DNA of 64,000 nucleotides from Microbacterium hydrocarbonoxydans (GTDB taxonomy: Bacteria > Actinomycetota > Actinomycetes > Actinomycetales > Microbacteriaceae): NCBI RefSeq assembly GCF_904831005.1, contig NZ_LR882982.1, positions 3,100,001 to 3,164,000 of the forward strand, in the 5' to 3' direction. Position numbers and translations under genes: made by a program. Below are positions 37,381-44,517 of the stretch, piece after piece. Numbering within the stretch: position 1 is the first letter of the stretch; each line of letters begins with the position of its first letter. The notes under the pieces were generated by a model, which worked only from the letters and a program-made list of their open reading frames with translations, made no database searches and had not been told where the DNA came from.

Positions 37381-37796
37381 GCGAGGACGAGGCGAGTCTG
37401 AGTGCACTCGACTCGCTCGATGACGAAGCGGTTCCAGCGCCATTGCCGCGCCCACGCACGAGGCCGCTCCCCGCGCCCACAGACGCGCGCGAGGTGCGAA
37501 GCGCGGAGGACCTTGCGAGCAGTGGGGCGGCGACGGGTGAGAACGGTTCGAGCGCCCAGCTCCTCGCCCTTGCATTCGCGTTCCACCCCTTCACGGCCCT
37601 GTTTGAGAGGCTTGCCGTAGCGCGCTACCCGCGGAAGCAGAGCAAACGCGCTTGTGTCGACGCGCATGTCGTCAACCACCCGAAGTTCTACCGCTTCTGC
37701 GTCGCGGCTGACACCGTTGCGGTGGGCGCGATCGTGGCGATATTCGTCGGAACGCTTGCGCTCGGCGCGTGGAAGACGTTATTCGGGCACTTCTGA
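37377..37796 (+). CDS. Small membrane protein of the element
   Basis: A 139-residue protein: an acidic/proline-rich N-terminal half (DEAVPAPLPRPRTRPLPAP) and one clear membrane segment near the C-terminus (VAVGAIVAIFVGTLALGAW). It starts at TTG 37377, overlapping the ImmA stop by four bases, so the pair is coupled. No family recognised; it could carry a signal to or restrain the peptidase, but nothing in the sequence proves this. Confidence 0.55.
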   Translation: MSEDEASLSALDSLDDEAVPAPLPRPRTRPLPAPTDAREVRSAEDLASSGAATGENGSSAQLLALAFAFHPFTALFERLAVARYPRKQSKRACVDAHVVNHPKFYRFCVAADTVAVGAIVAIFVGTLALGAWKTLFGHF

Positions 37797-37848
37797 TCGG
37801 CCGTCACCGGGCCGAGGTTACGACGTCCAGGTTCCTCGCGCGATCTAG

Positions 37849-38196
37849 AGCGACCGCGACGCTGTCGAGGTCGGCACACTGAAGCCCGCACAGCAGGCAC
37901 GCGTGGCCGCCTGGCTCCCAGTCCTCGACCAGATCCTCAACGCCCGCTACGGCGACAGGATCACCGAGCACACCGAGCCCGCGTTCATCAGCGCCGCAGC
38001 AGACGCCGTGATGACCCGACTCGCACGCCCCGGCCTCATCGCACAGCAGACCATCGGACCAGCCACCGTCCGCTACCACGACCGCGCCGCACTCCTCCGG
38101 TGGCTCCAGCCCGAGCAGCTCGACGAACTCGACGCCATCACCGGCAGCGGCAACGTCCGCACCGTGATGCTCACAGCAGGGACACCACTCGCATGA
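37849..38196 (+). pseudogene. Phage head-tail connector (Gp19/Gp15-like) remnant, 5' end lost
   Basis: An open frame with no good start follows the TAG at 37846-37848; GTG at 37903 is the first likely start. The reading LKPAQQARVAAWLPVLDQIL, then VRYHDRAALLRWLQPEQ resembles small head-completion or adaptor proteins of actinobacterial siphophages. It looks cut at the 5' end. The next frame starts inside its stop (ATGA), as in phage structural operons. Confidence 0.5.
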
Positions 38197-38282
38197 CCAC
38201 CACACCCGGGGGTACACCCCAAACCCACCAACCAGGGCCACCTCCCGCTCCGCCTGTCCTCGTCTCTCTCCGGGTCAATTGA
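38193..38282 (+). CDS. Truncated 29-residue phage gene fragment
   Basis: ATG at 38193 overlaps the stop of the preceding remnant. It reads MTTTPGGTPQTHQPGPP and ends after VSLRVN. In a phage operon this would be the start of the next structural gene, here ended by TGA after 29 codons. Probably not functional. Confidence 0.35.
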   Translation: MTTTPGGTPQTHQPGPPPAPPVLVSLRVN

Positions 38283-38327
38283 CCGTTTGACGCTGATTCA
38301 CTTCTGACGCTGATTGGAACCTCGCTG

Positions 38328-38732
38328 ATGGCTCGTTCTCCTGCTCCGTGTGGCACGTATCCGGCGTATCGGCGTCATCTGCGGAAGCGTGAAACGGTTG
38401 ATGCGGCATGCCAGCGCGCACAGCGGGAGCATGACGCCGCGAGGAGTGTGGCTGCCGATCGGGACGCGCGTGAGCCGGTCGCTCTGCCGGCGCGGCCCTC
38501 GTCGCCGCAGGATCTCGCCGAGAGGGTCCGCGCATCCGTCGCCGCGAAGGTGGCCGAGCTTGCAGCGGCGGTTGCCGGCGACTATCAGGTCGACTTCATC
38601 GACCGGTTCGACGAGCTCGACGGGCTGCTCGAGGAGTGGATCGACGCCGAGGGCGAAGTTGAGAAGGCTCTCGGGTATCCGTGGTCGCCGCCGGAGATCC
38701 GCGCACAGCTGATCGCAACCGATCAGTCCTGA
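38328..38732 (+). CDS. Small phage-like hypothetical protein
   Basis: A 134-residue charged protein. Its start, PCGTYPAYRRHLRKRETVD followed by a Cys and AQREHDAA, is a recurring short motif in small proteins of actinobacterial phages and prophages (CGT-x-AY-x-RH-x-R), role unknown. The remainder is acidic and alpha-helical (DELDGLLEEWIDAEGEVEKAL). ATG at 38328. Cargo of the tRNA-Ser element. Confidence 0.55.
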   Translation: MARSPAPCGTYPAYRRHLRKRETVDAACQRAQREHDAARSVAADRDAREPVALPARPSSPQDLAERVRASVAAKVAELAAAVAGDYQVDFIDRFDELDGLLEEWIDAEGEVEKALGYPWSPPEIRAQLIATDQS

Positions 38733-38795
38733 TTGTCCGTGCCTCGCGCTATGGTCGCAGCACGCACCAGGGCGGTGCGGGGAGGCGGGCGCACG

Positions 38796-39287
38796 ATGGA
38801 ACACCGGGAAGCTTGGCAGACGATCAACAACTGGCTGGGGCAAGCGGATTGGCGCTGGGCGCGCAACGATTTGTGGGACTCCTTCCGCCTGCAGGGGCGA
38901 ATCTCGCCTATGCATCAGGCTCTGTCTGCGATCTTCGCCGTCGTTGGGGCTGCTCCACCTGTCGCCGCATCGGTCGAGGTCGACCTAGAGGAAGACAGCT
39001 ACGAGACGACGGGTTTCGATGCCACGCTGTGGACAGATGAGCTCGTAGTGCGTGCGCTGCGCGGCGGTGGCGATGATGCGCCGGTCATCAGCGTGATGCC
39101 CCGAGCGAGCCTGGAGGGCTTCGAAGTGCTGCGGGCGCCCGTTGTAACGACGAGCGGATTCGAGTCGCGGGACGACCGCGTGGAGCTGCGCCTCACCTAT
39201 CCGGATCGTGTGCTCACGTTGACGCAACAGCGCTCCCCGAACCTCGCCGAGCTCATCCCCTCGTTCGTCCGAGATCTGCAGGCATAG
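38796..39287 (+). CDS. Hypothetical protein of the element (163 aa)
   Basis: Starts MEHREAWQTINNWLGQADWR at ATG 38796 behind GGGAGGCGGG; a GTG at 38733 gives a longer form. The protein has an aromatic-rich helical first third and a beta-rich rest (DRVELRLTYPDRVLTLTQQR). No family recognised. GC content and codon use are less extreme than in flanking chromosomal genes, in keeping with transfer. Confidence 0.5.
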   Translation: MEHREAWQTINNWLGQADWRWARNDLWDSFRLQGRISPMHQALSAIFAVVGAAPPVAASVEVDLEEDSYETTGFDATLWTDELVVRALRGGGDDAPVISVMPRASLEGFEVLRAPVVTTSGFESRDDRVELRLTYPDRVLTLTQQRSPNLAELIPSFVRDLQA

Positions 39288-39388
39288 CGCGGCGGCCGTG
39301 AAGGTCATCCTTTACGACTTCCGTCTGTACTCGCGTCATCGTCGCGACACTCGTGCGTCTGGCCGGAGCCGGCGAGCTTGCGGCCTTC

Positions 39389-39580
39389 CTAGTTGTCCTC
39401 GGTCATGTCCAAGACAACTGCGATGGGCGCAAGCCTCTGGACAGCCTTGATGCCGTCAAATGCCGCCGCTTTGGTGGTGTACATCTCCGACGTCGCGACG
39501 ATCTTGCTGTTCTCTGCGCGGAGATAGAAGTAGAACTGACCGTTGCTGGACTTGCGGACGGCGAACAGTGGATCTGCCAC
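39389..39580 (-). CDS. DUF1508 (YegP-like) protein
   Basis: A 63-residue single-domain protein with the DUF1508 pattern: FAVRKSSNGQFYFYLRAENS, then IVATSEMYTTKAAAFDGIKAV. The family is common and of unknown role. It starts at GTG 39580 with AAGGAG five bases upstream, a better choice than the ATG further out. Opposite in strand to the neighbouring element genes. Confidence 0.75.
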   Translation of the reverse strand: MADPLFAVRKSSNGQFYFYLRAENSKIVATSEMYTTKAAAFDGIKAVQRLAPIAVVLDMTEDN

Positions 39581-39611
39581 GGGGTCTCCTTCGACGATGC
39601 TTGCGAGAAGG

Positions 39612-40097
39612 CTATCTGTCGGCGCTCCCGTTCGCATCGAGCACCGCTCGAATCTCGCGGCGAAGGGCGTTCACCGCGAGTTGCACCTCTATGGCGTCTT
39701 TCTTGTATTGCGGCATATCCGGGTCGACAAAGTGCGCCTGCAGCTTCTCGTCGTCCGCTGCCTTCTCTTCCCAGAGGTGCGGCACCCGCTCCTGCCCTAG
39801 CACGCCGACGAGGGTTAGTGCCTCTGCGCCCATCCTGCCCGCCTCCGCGCGGTCGGTCGACCCGCCGCGGTTGAGGTTCTCGAGCAGTCGCGTGAGGGCT
39901 TCGAGTTCGAAGATGAGATGCGCCTGATGGAGCGCCTCGCGGCGATCCTGAGCCGCCAGTTCGGCCGCCGCAGTCCGATCCCCCTTGGCGATGGCCTGAG
40001 CGCTCTTGCGGTCCTTCGCCGATACGGTCAGCGCCACGATTGAGGCGCCGACTGCGGCGAGAACGGCAAAGATCTGGATGAAGTCTCCAACTGTCAT
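39612..40097 (-). CDS. Membrane-anchored coiled-coil protein of the element
   Basis: 161 residues from ATG 40097. One N-terminal membrane helix (IQIFAVLAAVGASIVALTV, about 6-24) followed by a charged, mostly helical cytoplasmic part (AQAIAKGDRTAAAELAAQ, EALTRLLENLNRGG). No family recognised. Such topology is common in small phage-defence and superinfection genes, but there is no specific evidence here. Confidence 0.5.
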   Translation of the reverse strand: MTVGDFIQIFAVLAAVGASIVALTVSAKDRKSAQAIAKGDRTAAAELAAQDRREALHQAHLIFELEALTRLLENLNRGGSTDRAEAGRMGAEALTLVGVLGQERVPHLWEEKAADDEKLQAHFVDPDMPQYKKDAIEVQLAVNALRREIRAVLDANGSADR

Positions 40098-40131
40098 GCG
40101 AGCACCGTATCGGGTCTGCCAGAGTCGCATC

Positions 40132-40383
40132 ATGGAGAGTCTGATCGAGGGCATCGTCCGCCGAGTCGTCCGCGAGGAGATCAATGCGGCTCTCGGGCAG
40201 CAGCCATTCCGGTTAGCGCTGTCGCTACCGGATGCGGCCACGGCCGCCGGCTATAGTCTCGAGACCATCCGGAAGGCGATACGAGAGAACGAGCTTGTAC
40301 CGTCCTACGCCAACTCGAAGCCGGTGATCATGGTCGACGAGCTCTCGCGGTGGCTCCGCAGCCTGCCCGACGAACCGCGATGA
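40132..40383 (+). CDS. Small HTH protein, possible excisionase-like factor
   Basis: An 83-residue protein with a MerR/excisionase-type winged helix: SLPDAATAAGYSLETIRKAI, then NELVPSYANSKPVIMVDELSRWL. This is the pattern of helix-turn-helix 17 proteins, which include Xis/RDF factors. Placed 60 bp before the right TGACAAC repeats, where a recombination directionality factor is often encoded. If the element still moves, this could be its RDF. ATG at 40132. Confidence 0.6.
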   Translation: MESLIEGIVRRVVREEINAALGQQPFRLALSLPDAATAAGYSLETIRKAIRENELVPSYANSKPVIMVDELSRWLRSLPDEPR

Positions 40384-40442
40384 CCAGTGCTCAGAGATCC
40401 CCCATTCGGGAATCGTCGCACCTCGGCGAGCAGGCGCAGCAG

Positions 40443-40460
40443 TGACAACACCGTGACAAC
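40443..40460 (+). repeat. Paired TGACAAC repeats, right end (candidate integrase arm sites)
   Basis: TGACAAC at 40443-40449 and 40454-40460, with the same 11 bp period and surrounding GTGACAACA word as the left pair. Apart from these repeats, the right attachment site and its hairpin, the 40384-40695 gap holds nothing I can identify. Confidence 0.6.
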
Positions 40461-40563
40461 AGAACCTGTGATCAAATCCGATTCAGCCTTATCCGAGTGA
40501 GCGAGAATCCGCATGATTCCGGCTACGTCGAGGTATGGTCGCGTTGTTTCGCCCCAGTCACGG

Positions 40564-40589
40564 GGGTTCAAATCCCACCGTCACCGCCA
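40564..40589 (+). repeat. Attachment site, right (attR)
   Basis: Exact 26-base copy of the tRNA-Ser 3' end, without the rest of the tRNA. Confidence 0.88.
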
Positions 40590-40591
40590 TG

Positions 40592-40617
40592 GAAACCCCC
40601 GAGAAATCGGGGGTTTC
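40592..40617 (+). terminator. Displaced tRNA-Ser terminator
   Basis: Arms GAAACCCCCGA (40592-40602) and TCGGGGGTTTC (40607-40617) with loop GAAA, followed by TTCTT. It begins two bases after the right attachment site, so it was the terminator of tRNA-Ser before the insertion. Confidence 0.85.
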
Positions 40618-40695
40618 TTCGTGTGTGGGGTGGGGCGTGGTGCATCCGTGGTGCAGCGTTCGAGGACCTCTCTCAGAGAGGCTCTCCCCGGTCAC

Positions 40696-41382
40696 TCAAT
40701 TGCCGAGGCCGTCGAGGGCCCAGTGGTAACGGAGGCGGAGGCCACGCTCCATGCTGGCCAGCGCCGCACCGGCTCCGAGGGTGATGTTGAGCCACAGCGG
40801 CAGCTGAATGGGCGAGACGAAGGTTCCGAGGCGCTCCGCGATGGGTGGGATCTCGGAGATCACCTGCACCAGCTGAGGGACGTTCACCCCGACGCCGATG
40901 ACCAGGAAGACGATCGCGGTGGCCGCGATCCAGCGGCTCGCGACCGGATGCACCTGCTCGAGTTGCAGGCGGCGACCGATCGCCGATTTCGGGTGCGGGG
41001 TGAGGCGCCGCTCGGATCGGTCGGGCGTGACGTAGTGCATCCGTCGGAGACCGTAGGAGCCCACCGCTACCTGGATCACGCCGCCCTCGACGGCGAACCT
41101 CGCCGGCAGCTTCGACACGACGGCGTGCGCTCCGTCGCGGTAGAGATGGGCGCGGGGGTCGCCGTCGTCGTCGGTCCGCACATCCACCGCATAGACCACG
41201 TCCGGCGCGCCCGGCCGCGGCACCGCCAACGAGAACAGCTTCCGACCCGACACCAGGTGCCACCAGCGGAAAGGCGCGAGCGGACGGCCGTCTCCGGGCT
41301 TCTGTCGGCGGGGCATCGTGCCGTCGTCGGCATCGCCGAGCATGCCGAGCGCGTCGGCATCGTCTTCGTCGAACACGGACAT
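40696..41382 (-). CDS. Two-helix membrane protein under a MerR-type promoter
   Basis: A 228-residue protein from ATG 41382 (MSVFDEDDADALGML). The first 150 residues are soluble and beta-rich (YAVDVRTDDDGDPRAHLY), followed by two membrane segments (WIAATAIVFLVIGVGVNV and PLWLNITLGAGAALAS). No family recognised. The promoter at 41389-41419 would put the transcript start at about the ATG, so the mRNA may be leaderless. A TTG at 41394 overlaps the -10 and is not a likely start. Confidence 0.6.
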   Translation of the reverse strand: MSVFDEDDADALGMLGDADDGTMPRRQKPGDGRPLAPFRWWHLVSGRKLFSLAVPRPGAPDVVYAVDVRTDDDGDPRAHLYRDGAHAVVSKLPARFAVEGGVIQVAVGSYGLRRMHYVTPDRSERRLTPHPKSAIGRRLQLEQVHPVASRWIAATAIVFLVIGVGVNVPQLVQVISEIPPIAERLGTFVSPIQLPLWLNITLGAGAALASMERGLRLRYHWALDGLGN

Positions 41383-41388
41383 GCTCTT

Positions 41389-41419
41389 ATGCAAGACCGT
41401 GTTCCCGGAACATGGTCAA
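41389..41419 (-). promoter_or_regulatory. MerR-type promoter, site a
   Basis: Minus strand: -35 TTGACC, dyad arms GACCATGTTCC and GGAACACGGTC, 19 bp spacer, -10 TTGCAT. The most symmetric of nine such sites. Serves the membrane protein gene starting at 41382. Confidence 0.75.
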
Positions 41420-41426
41420 CGTCCAG

Positions 41427-41819
41427 TCAGCTCTCCAGCTGCTCCCGGAGGGCATCGATGTCCCAGACGTTGGACATCTGCGTGAACCTGCCGTCGCTGA
41501 TCCGGTAGACCGTCACCTCATCGATCTCGATCGCCTTGCCTGTCGGGGCGACTCCGAGCCATTCCTTCACCGGCGTACCGCGGGTGAGAGCGTGACTGCC
41601 GACGGTGTCGCCCGAGATGGTGAGCTTCAGCACCTCGACCTGATAGTCGGGCATCGCATCGGTGATGCTCGCGAACGCGGCGACGCCCTGCTCGCGAGTC
41701 ACGGTCTGACCGTGAGAGAGGATCTTGTCGGCCATGAATTCGCCGATCCGATCCCACTGATGGGCGTTGATCACGTCGACGTATCGGCCGTAGAACTCCC
41801 GGATGTCGAAATCGGACAT
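41427..41819 (-). CDS. SnoaL-like (NTF2-fold) protein
   Basis: A 130-residue protein with the SnoaL-like polyketide cyclase/ester cyclase pattern: FYGRYVDVINAHQWDRIGEF, MPDYQVEVLKLTISGDTV and EIDEVTVYRISDGRFTQMSN. These alpha+beta barrels bind small hydrophobic substrates; many are not enzymes of known reaction. ATG at 41819 behind AGGAAGAAG. Single gene between the element and the AraC regulator. Confidence 0.8.
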   Translation of the reverse strand: MSDFDIREFYGRYVDVINAHQWDRIGEFMADKILSHGQTVTREQGVAAFASITDAMPDYQVEVLKLTISGDTVGSHALTRGTPVKEWLGVAPTGKAIEIDEVTVYRISDGRFTQMSNVWDIDALREQLES

Positions 41820-42045
41820 GACTTCTTCCTTTCCTGCCCGACGTGCGGGCTCTGTCTGCTGCCGACGGGTTCGCGGCCAGGAACCATCGTGCCTTCGCGG
41901 GGAAGTACTCCGGATCGTTCAGAGTCCGCACTTCCTTACCGATCGTCTCGGCTCTCGATCGGCGACTCTTCACAGCCTTGACAGTGGTGCCACGCCATAG
42001 TGTCGAATGGGCGCCCGGCTTCGCGCACACGCGGTCGCGGCGGAC

Positions 42046-42984
42046 TCATGCGTTCACCGACTGTCGTGCCGCCTTGCGGAACTGCGCGGGCGAGGAGCCG
42101 ACCACGCGACGGAAAGCGGTGCTGAACGCGCTTTCGGAGAGATAGCCCGTCGACCAGGCGAGGTCCGAGATCGGCATCGTGTCGCGAGCGAGCGCATCGC
42201 GTGCGAGACTCATCCGCCACTGGGTGACATACTCCAACGGCGGAACCCCGACGTGGCTCTTGAAAGATTGCGCGAAGGCCGATCGGGACATGTGACTGAT
42301 GTCGGCCAACTCCTTGAGCGTCCACGAGTACGCCACGTCGGCGTGCACGGCGCGGAGCGCTGCTCCGATCCCGTCTTCGTTGAGCGCGCTCAACCACCCC
42401 GTCGGCCGATCGGTCTGCCCCGCGTGCACGCGCAACATGTGCACGAGCAGCACTTGCGCGAGGTGATTCTCGACGAGCGGGCCACCGGCGGCGCTGTCGC
42501 CCACCTCGTTCGCGAGGATGTCGATCAGCTGCGCCAGTCGTGCGCCTCGCGGATCCGAAGCATGGACGATGACGAGCGGTGGCAGCAGGTCGATGAGCAG
42601 GGACGCGTTGTCCTCGTCGAACGCGATGTGCCCGACGCAGAGGTAGAGGTCCTCCTCGGAGTCGGCACCGAGGTGCACGACATCGTCTTCGGCGCCGGCG
42701 GCCCACGCCTCTTCGGCGAGGCGCGGGTCGGCGTCGGGAGAGCTGGCCAGCCGGTACGCCGGCGGGTTGCCGAGCAGGAAGGTGTCTCCCTGCTCGAGTC
42801 GGACAGGTTCGTGCCCTTCGAGGATCAGCCAGCAGGAGCCGGTGACGAGACCGCCGATGCGCACGTGGGGGAACGTTCCGAAACGCAGTGCCCACTCGCC
42901 GGAGGCACGCAGGCTCGGACCGATGACGGTCCGAGGGCGCAACAGTCCGATCGCGTCGGCGACCGGGTCACCGTATCCGAGCAT
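42046..42984 (-). CDS. AraC-family regulator with cupin sensor domain
   Basis: A 312-residue regulator. Residues 1-170 form an AraC-type cupin (CWLILEGHEPVRLEQGDTFL), and the end holds two HTH motifs (WTLKELADISHMSRSAFAQSF and ISDLAWSTGYLSESAFSTAF). The ATG at 42984 has an ideal AGGAGG spacing; 42987 and 43047 are other starts. It is divergent from the SDR gene 113 bp away, so the SDR is its likely target, activated by an aldehyde, ketone or similar substrate. Confidence 0.88.
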   Translation of the reverse strand: MLGYGDPVADAIGLLRPRTVIGPSLRASGEWALRFGTFPHVRIGGLVTGSCWLILEGHEPVRLEQGDTFLLGNPPAYRLASSPDADPRLAEEAWAAGAEDDVVHLGADSEEDLYLCVGHIAFDEDNASLLIDLLPPLVIVHASDPRGARLAQLIDILANEVGDSAAGGPLVENHLAQVLLVHMLRVHAGQTDRPTGWLSALNEDGIGAALRAVHADVAYSWTLKELADISHMSRSAFAQSFKSHVGVPPLEYVTQWRMSLARDALARDTMPISDLAWSTGYLSESAFSTAFRRVVGSSPAQFRKAARQSVNA

Positions 42985-43097
42985 CATGTCCTCCTGGACG
43001 ATCGATAAAGAGATCAGGATTTCCAACGAGCGATCGTACTCCCGCACGAATCAGGATGGATTCGTCAGGCAGGAACAAGGACAAGGGAGAAAGCGTC

Positions 43098-43850
43098 ATG
43101 GGTCAGTTCGAGGGCAAGACGGCAGTGATCACCGGCGGCAGTAGCGGGATCGGTCTCGCCACGGCCAGGCAGCTGGCGAGCGGGGGAGCGCATGTGTTCC
43201 TCACGGGTCGACGTGAGACGGAGCTGGGAGCCGCAGTCGAGGCGATCGGGGCTGATCGGGCCACCGCGGTGGTCGGCGACGTGTCCGACCTCGATGCGCT
43301 CGACAGGCTCTACGCAGCCGTCCAGGAACGCGGCGCCGGCATCGACGTCCTCGTTGCGAATGCCGCCGTGGGGTCCTTCGCGACACTGGAGCAGACCACC
43401 GAAGAGCACTTCGACCAGACGTTCGCAGTCAACACGCGGGGGCTCCTGTTCACCGTGCAGAAGGCGTTGCCGCTCCTGAACGAGAGCGCGTCGATCGTGC
43501 TGATCGGTTCGACGGCCGCCGACCGCGGGATGGAGGCCTTCGGCGCCTACGCGGCATCGAAGGCGGCGGTCCGCTCGTTCGCGCGCACATGGTCGACCGA
43601 GCTCAAGGGCCGGGGCATCCGGGTCAACGTCGTCTCGCCCGCCTGGATCGAGACGCCCGGCGGCACCGCCGCCTTCGGCGACGAAGAGACCGCCCGCGCC
43701 ATGAAGGACCACGTCGCCGCGACCGTGCCGAAGGGCCGGATGGGCCACCCCGATGAGGCGGCCGCTGTCGTGGCCTTCCTCGCCTCCGAGCAGAGCAGCT
43801 ACGTCGTCGGATCGAACCTCTACGTCGACGGCGGCACCAACCAGGTCTGA
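43098..43850 (+). CDS. SDR-family NAD(P)-dependent oxidoreductase
   Basis: A 250-residue classical short-chain dehydrogenase. TGGSSGIG (residues 12-19) binds the cofactor, NAA marks the fold, and Tyr151/Lys155 (YAASK) with the upstream Ser (IGSTAA) form the catalytic set. The end VVGSNLYVDGGTNQV is typical. ATG at 43098 after AGGGAGAAAG; the frame is open further upstream. Probably controlled by the divergent AraC protein. Substrate unknown. Confidence 0.92.
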   Translation: MGQFEGKTAVITGGSSGIGLATARQLASGGAHVFLTGRRETELGAAVEAIGADRATAVVGDVSDLDALDRLYAAVQERGAGIDVLVANAAVGSFATLEQTTEEHFDQTFAVNTRGLLFTVQKALPLLNESASIVLIGSTAADRGMEAFGAYAASKAAVRSFARTWSTELKGRGIRVNVVSPAWIETPGGTAAFGDEETARAMKDHVAATVPKGRMGHPDEAAAVVAFLASEQSSYVVGSNLYVDGGTNQV

Positions 43851-43854
43851 GCGC

Positions 43855-44517
43855 TCAGTCGGGGACATTGCCGCGTACGGCCTCCACGATCGGTGTCTCA
43901 CCCTGGTCGACCTCGAGGATCCGGCGCCGCAGGCCGGGTTGATGCACGATCTCGGCCAGGGTTGCCGCGACGTCCTCACGCGAGATGCTGCGATGGAGCT
44001 GGGCGGGGCCGAGAGAGATCCGGCCCCGCCCTTCGTCGTCGGTGAGCAGTGAGGGGCGGAGGATCAGCCAGTCCAGATCCCGGCCGGTGAGCGCGACCTC
44101 CGCACGCTTCTTCACGGCGAAGTAGTACTCGACGTCGTCTTCGAGGTCTCGTTCGCGCCACGATTCCGGCATGACGGAGACGAGGACGAAGCGGCGGACG
44201 CCGGCGCGTTCGGCGGCCGTGGCTGCTCGGTCGACGCCGTCGCCGTCGATGGCATCGGTCACGTCTCGGTCTCCGCCGTTGGAACCAGCGCTGTAGACGA
44301 CGACGTCCTGACCGACGAAAGCGGCGGCGAGATCATCTATGGTGAGCGTCGACAGGTCGCCGAGGATGCTCCGGATGCCGCGATCTTCCAGGCTCTTCTC
44401 CTGATCGCGAGTGCGGACGAGACCGGTCACCTCGGCGCCGCGTTCCACGAGGAGTCCTGCCAGCCGGCCTCCGACGGCACCTGTGGCCCCGAGGATGAGC
44501 GTGCGCGGAGGCGTCAT
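43855..44517 (-). CDS. NAD(P)-binding NmrA/YwnB-like oxidoreductase
   Basis: A 220-residue atypical SDR that begins with LILGATGAVGGRLAGLLVE, the GxxGxxG site. It lacks the Tyr-x3-Lys pair of classical SDRs, as is usual for NmrA-like proteins, some of which are redox sensors. ATG at 44517 overlaps the stop of the LLM gene by four bases. Third gene of MerR-LLM-NmrA on the minus strand. Confidence 0.85.
   Translation of the reverse strand: MTPPRTLILGATGAVGGRLAGLLVERGAEVTGLVRTRDQEKSLEDRGIRSILGDLSTLTIDDLAAAFVGQDVVVYSAGSNGGDRDVTDAIDGDGVDRAATAAERAGVRRFVLVSVMPESWRERDLEDDVEYYFAVKKRAEVALTGRDLDWLILRPSLLTDDEGRGRISLGPAQLHRSISREDVAATLAEIVHQPGLRRRILEVDQGETPIVEAVRGNVPD

Larger units (their letters stand above)
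36669..40589. mobile_element. Integrated element at tRNA-Ser(CGA), no integrase (3.9 kb)
   Basis: The last 26 bases of the tRNA gene (36669-36694, from GGGTTCAAAT to CCGTCACCGCCA) recur exactly at 40564-40589, just before a terminator hairpin that would have belonged to the original tRNA transcript. Between the copies lie ImmA/IrrE, a damaged phage structural gene, several small unknown genes and a small HTH gene. Paired TGACAAC repeats lie near both ends. No tyrosine or serine recombinase gene was found. It may be a decayed prophage or a satellite moved by another element's integrase. Confidence 0.85.

Noticed and set aside
36695..40563. Integrase gene expected beside the tRNA-Ser attachment site
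   Set aside because: All frames in the element were read; none shows the R-H-R-Y residues of a tyrosine integrase or a serine recombinase domain.
42985..43097. A tenth MerR-type promoter before the SDR gene
   Set aside because: No TTGAC with a 19 bp spaced T-N4-T hexamer and dyad is found there; AraC control is more likely.
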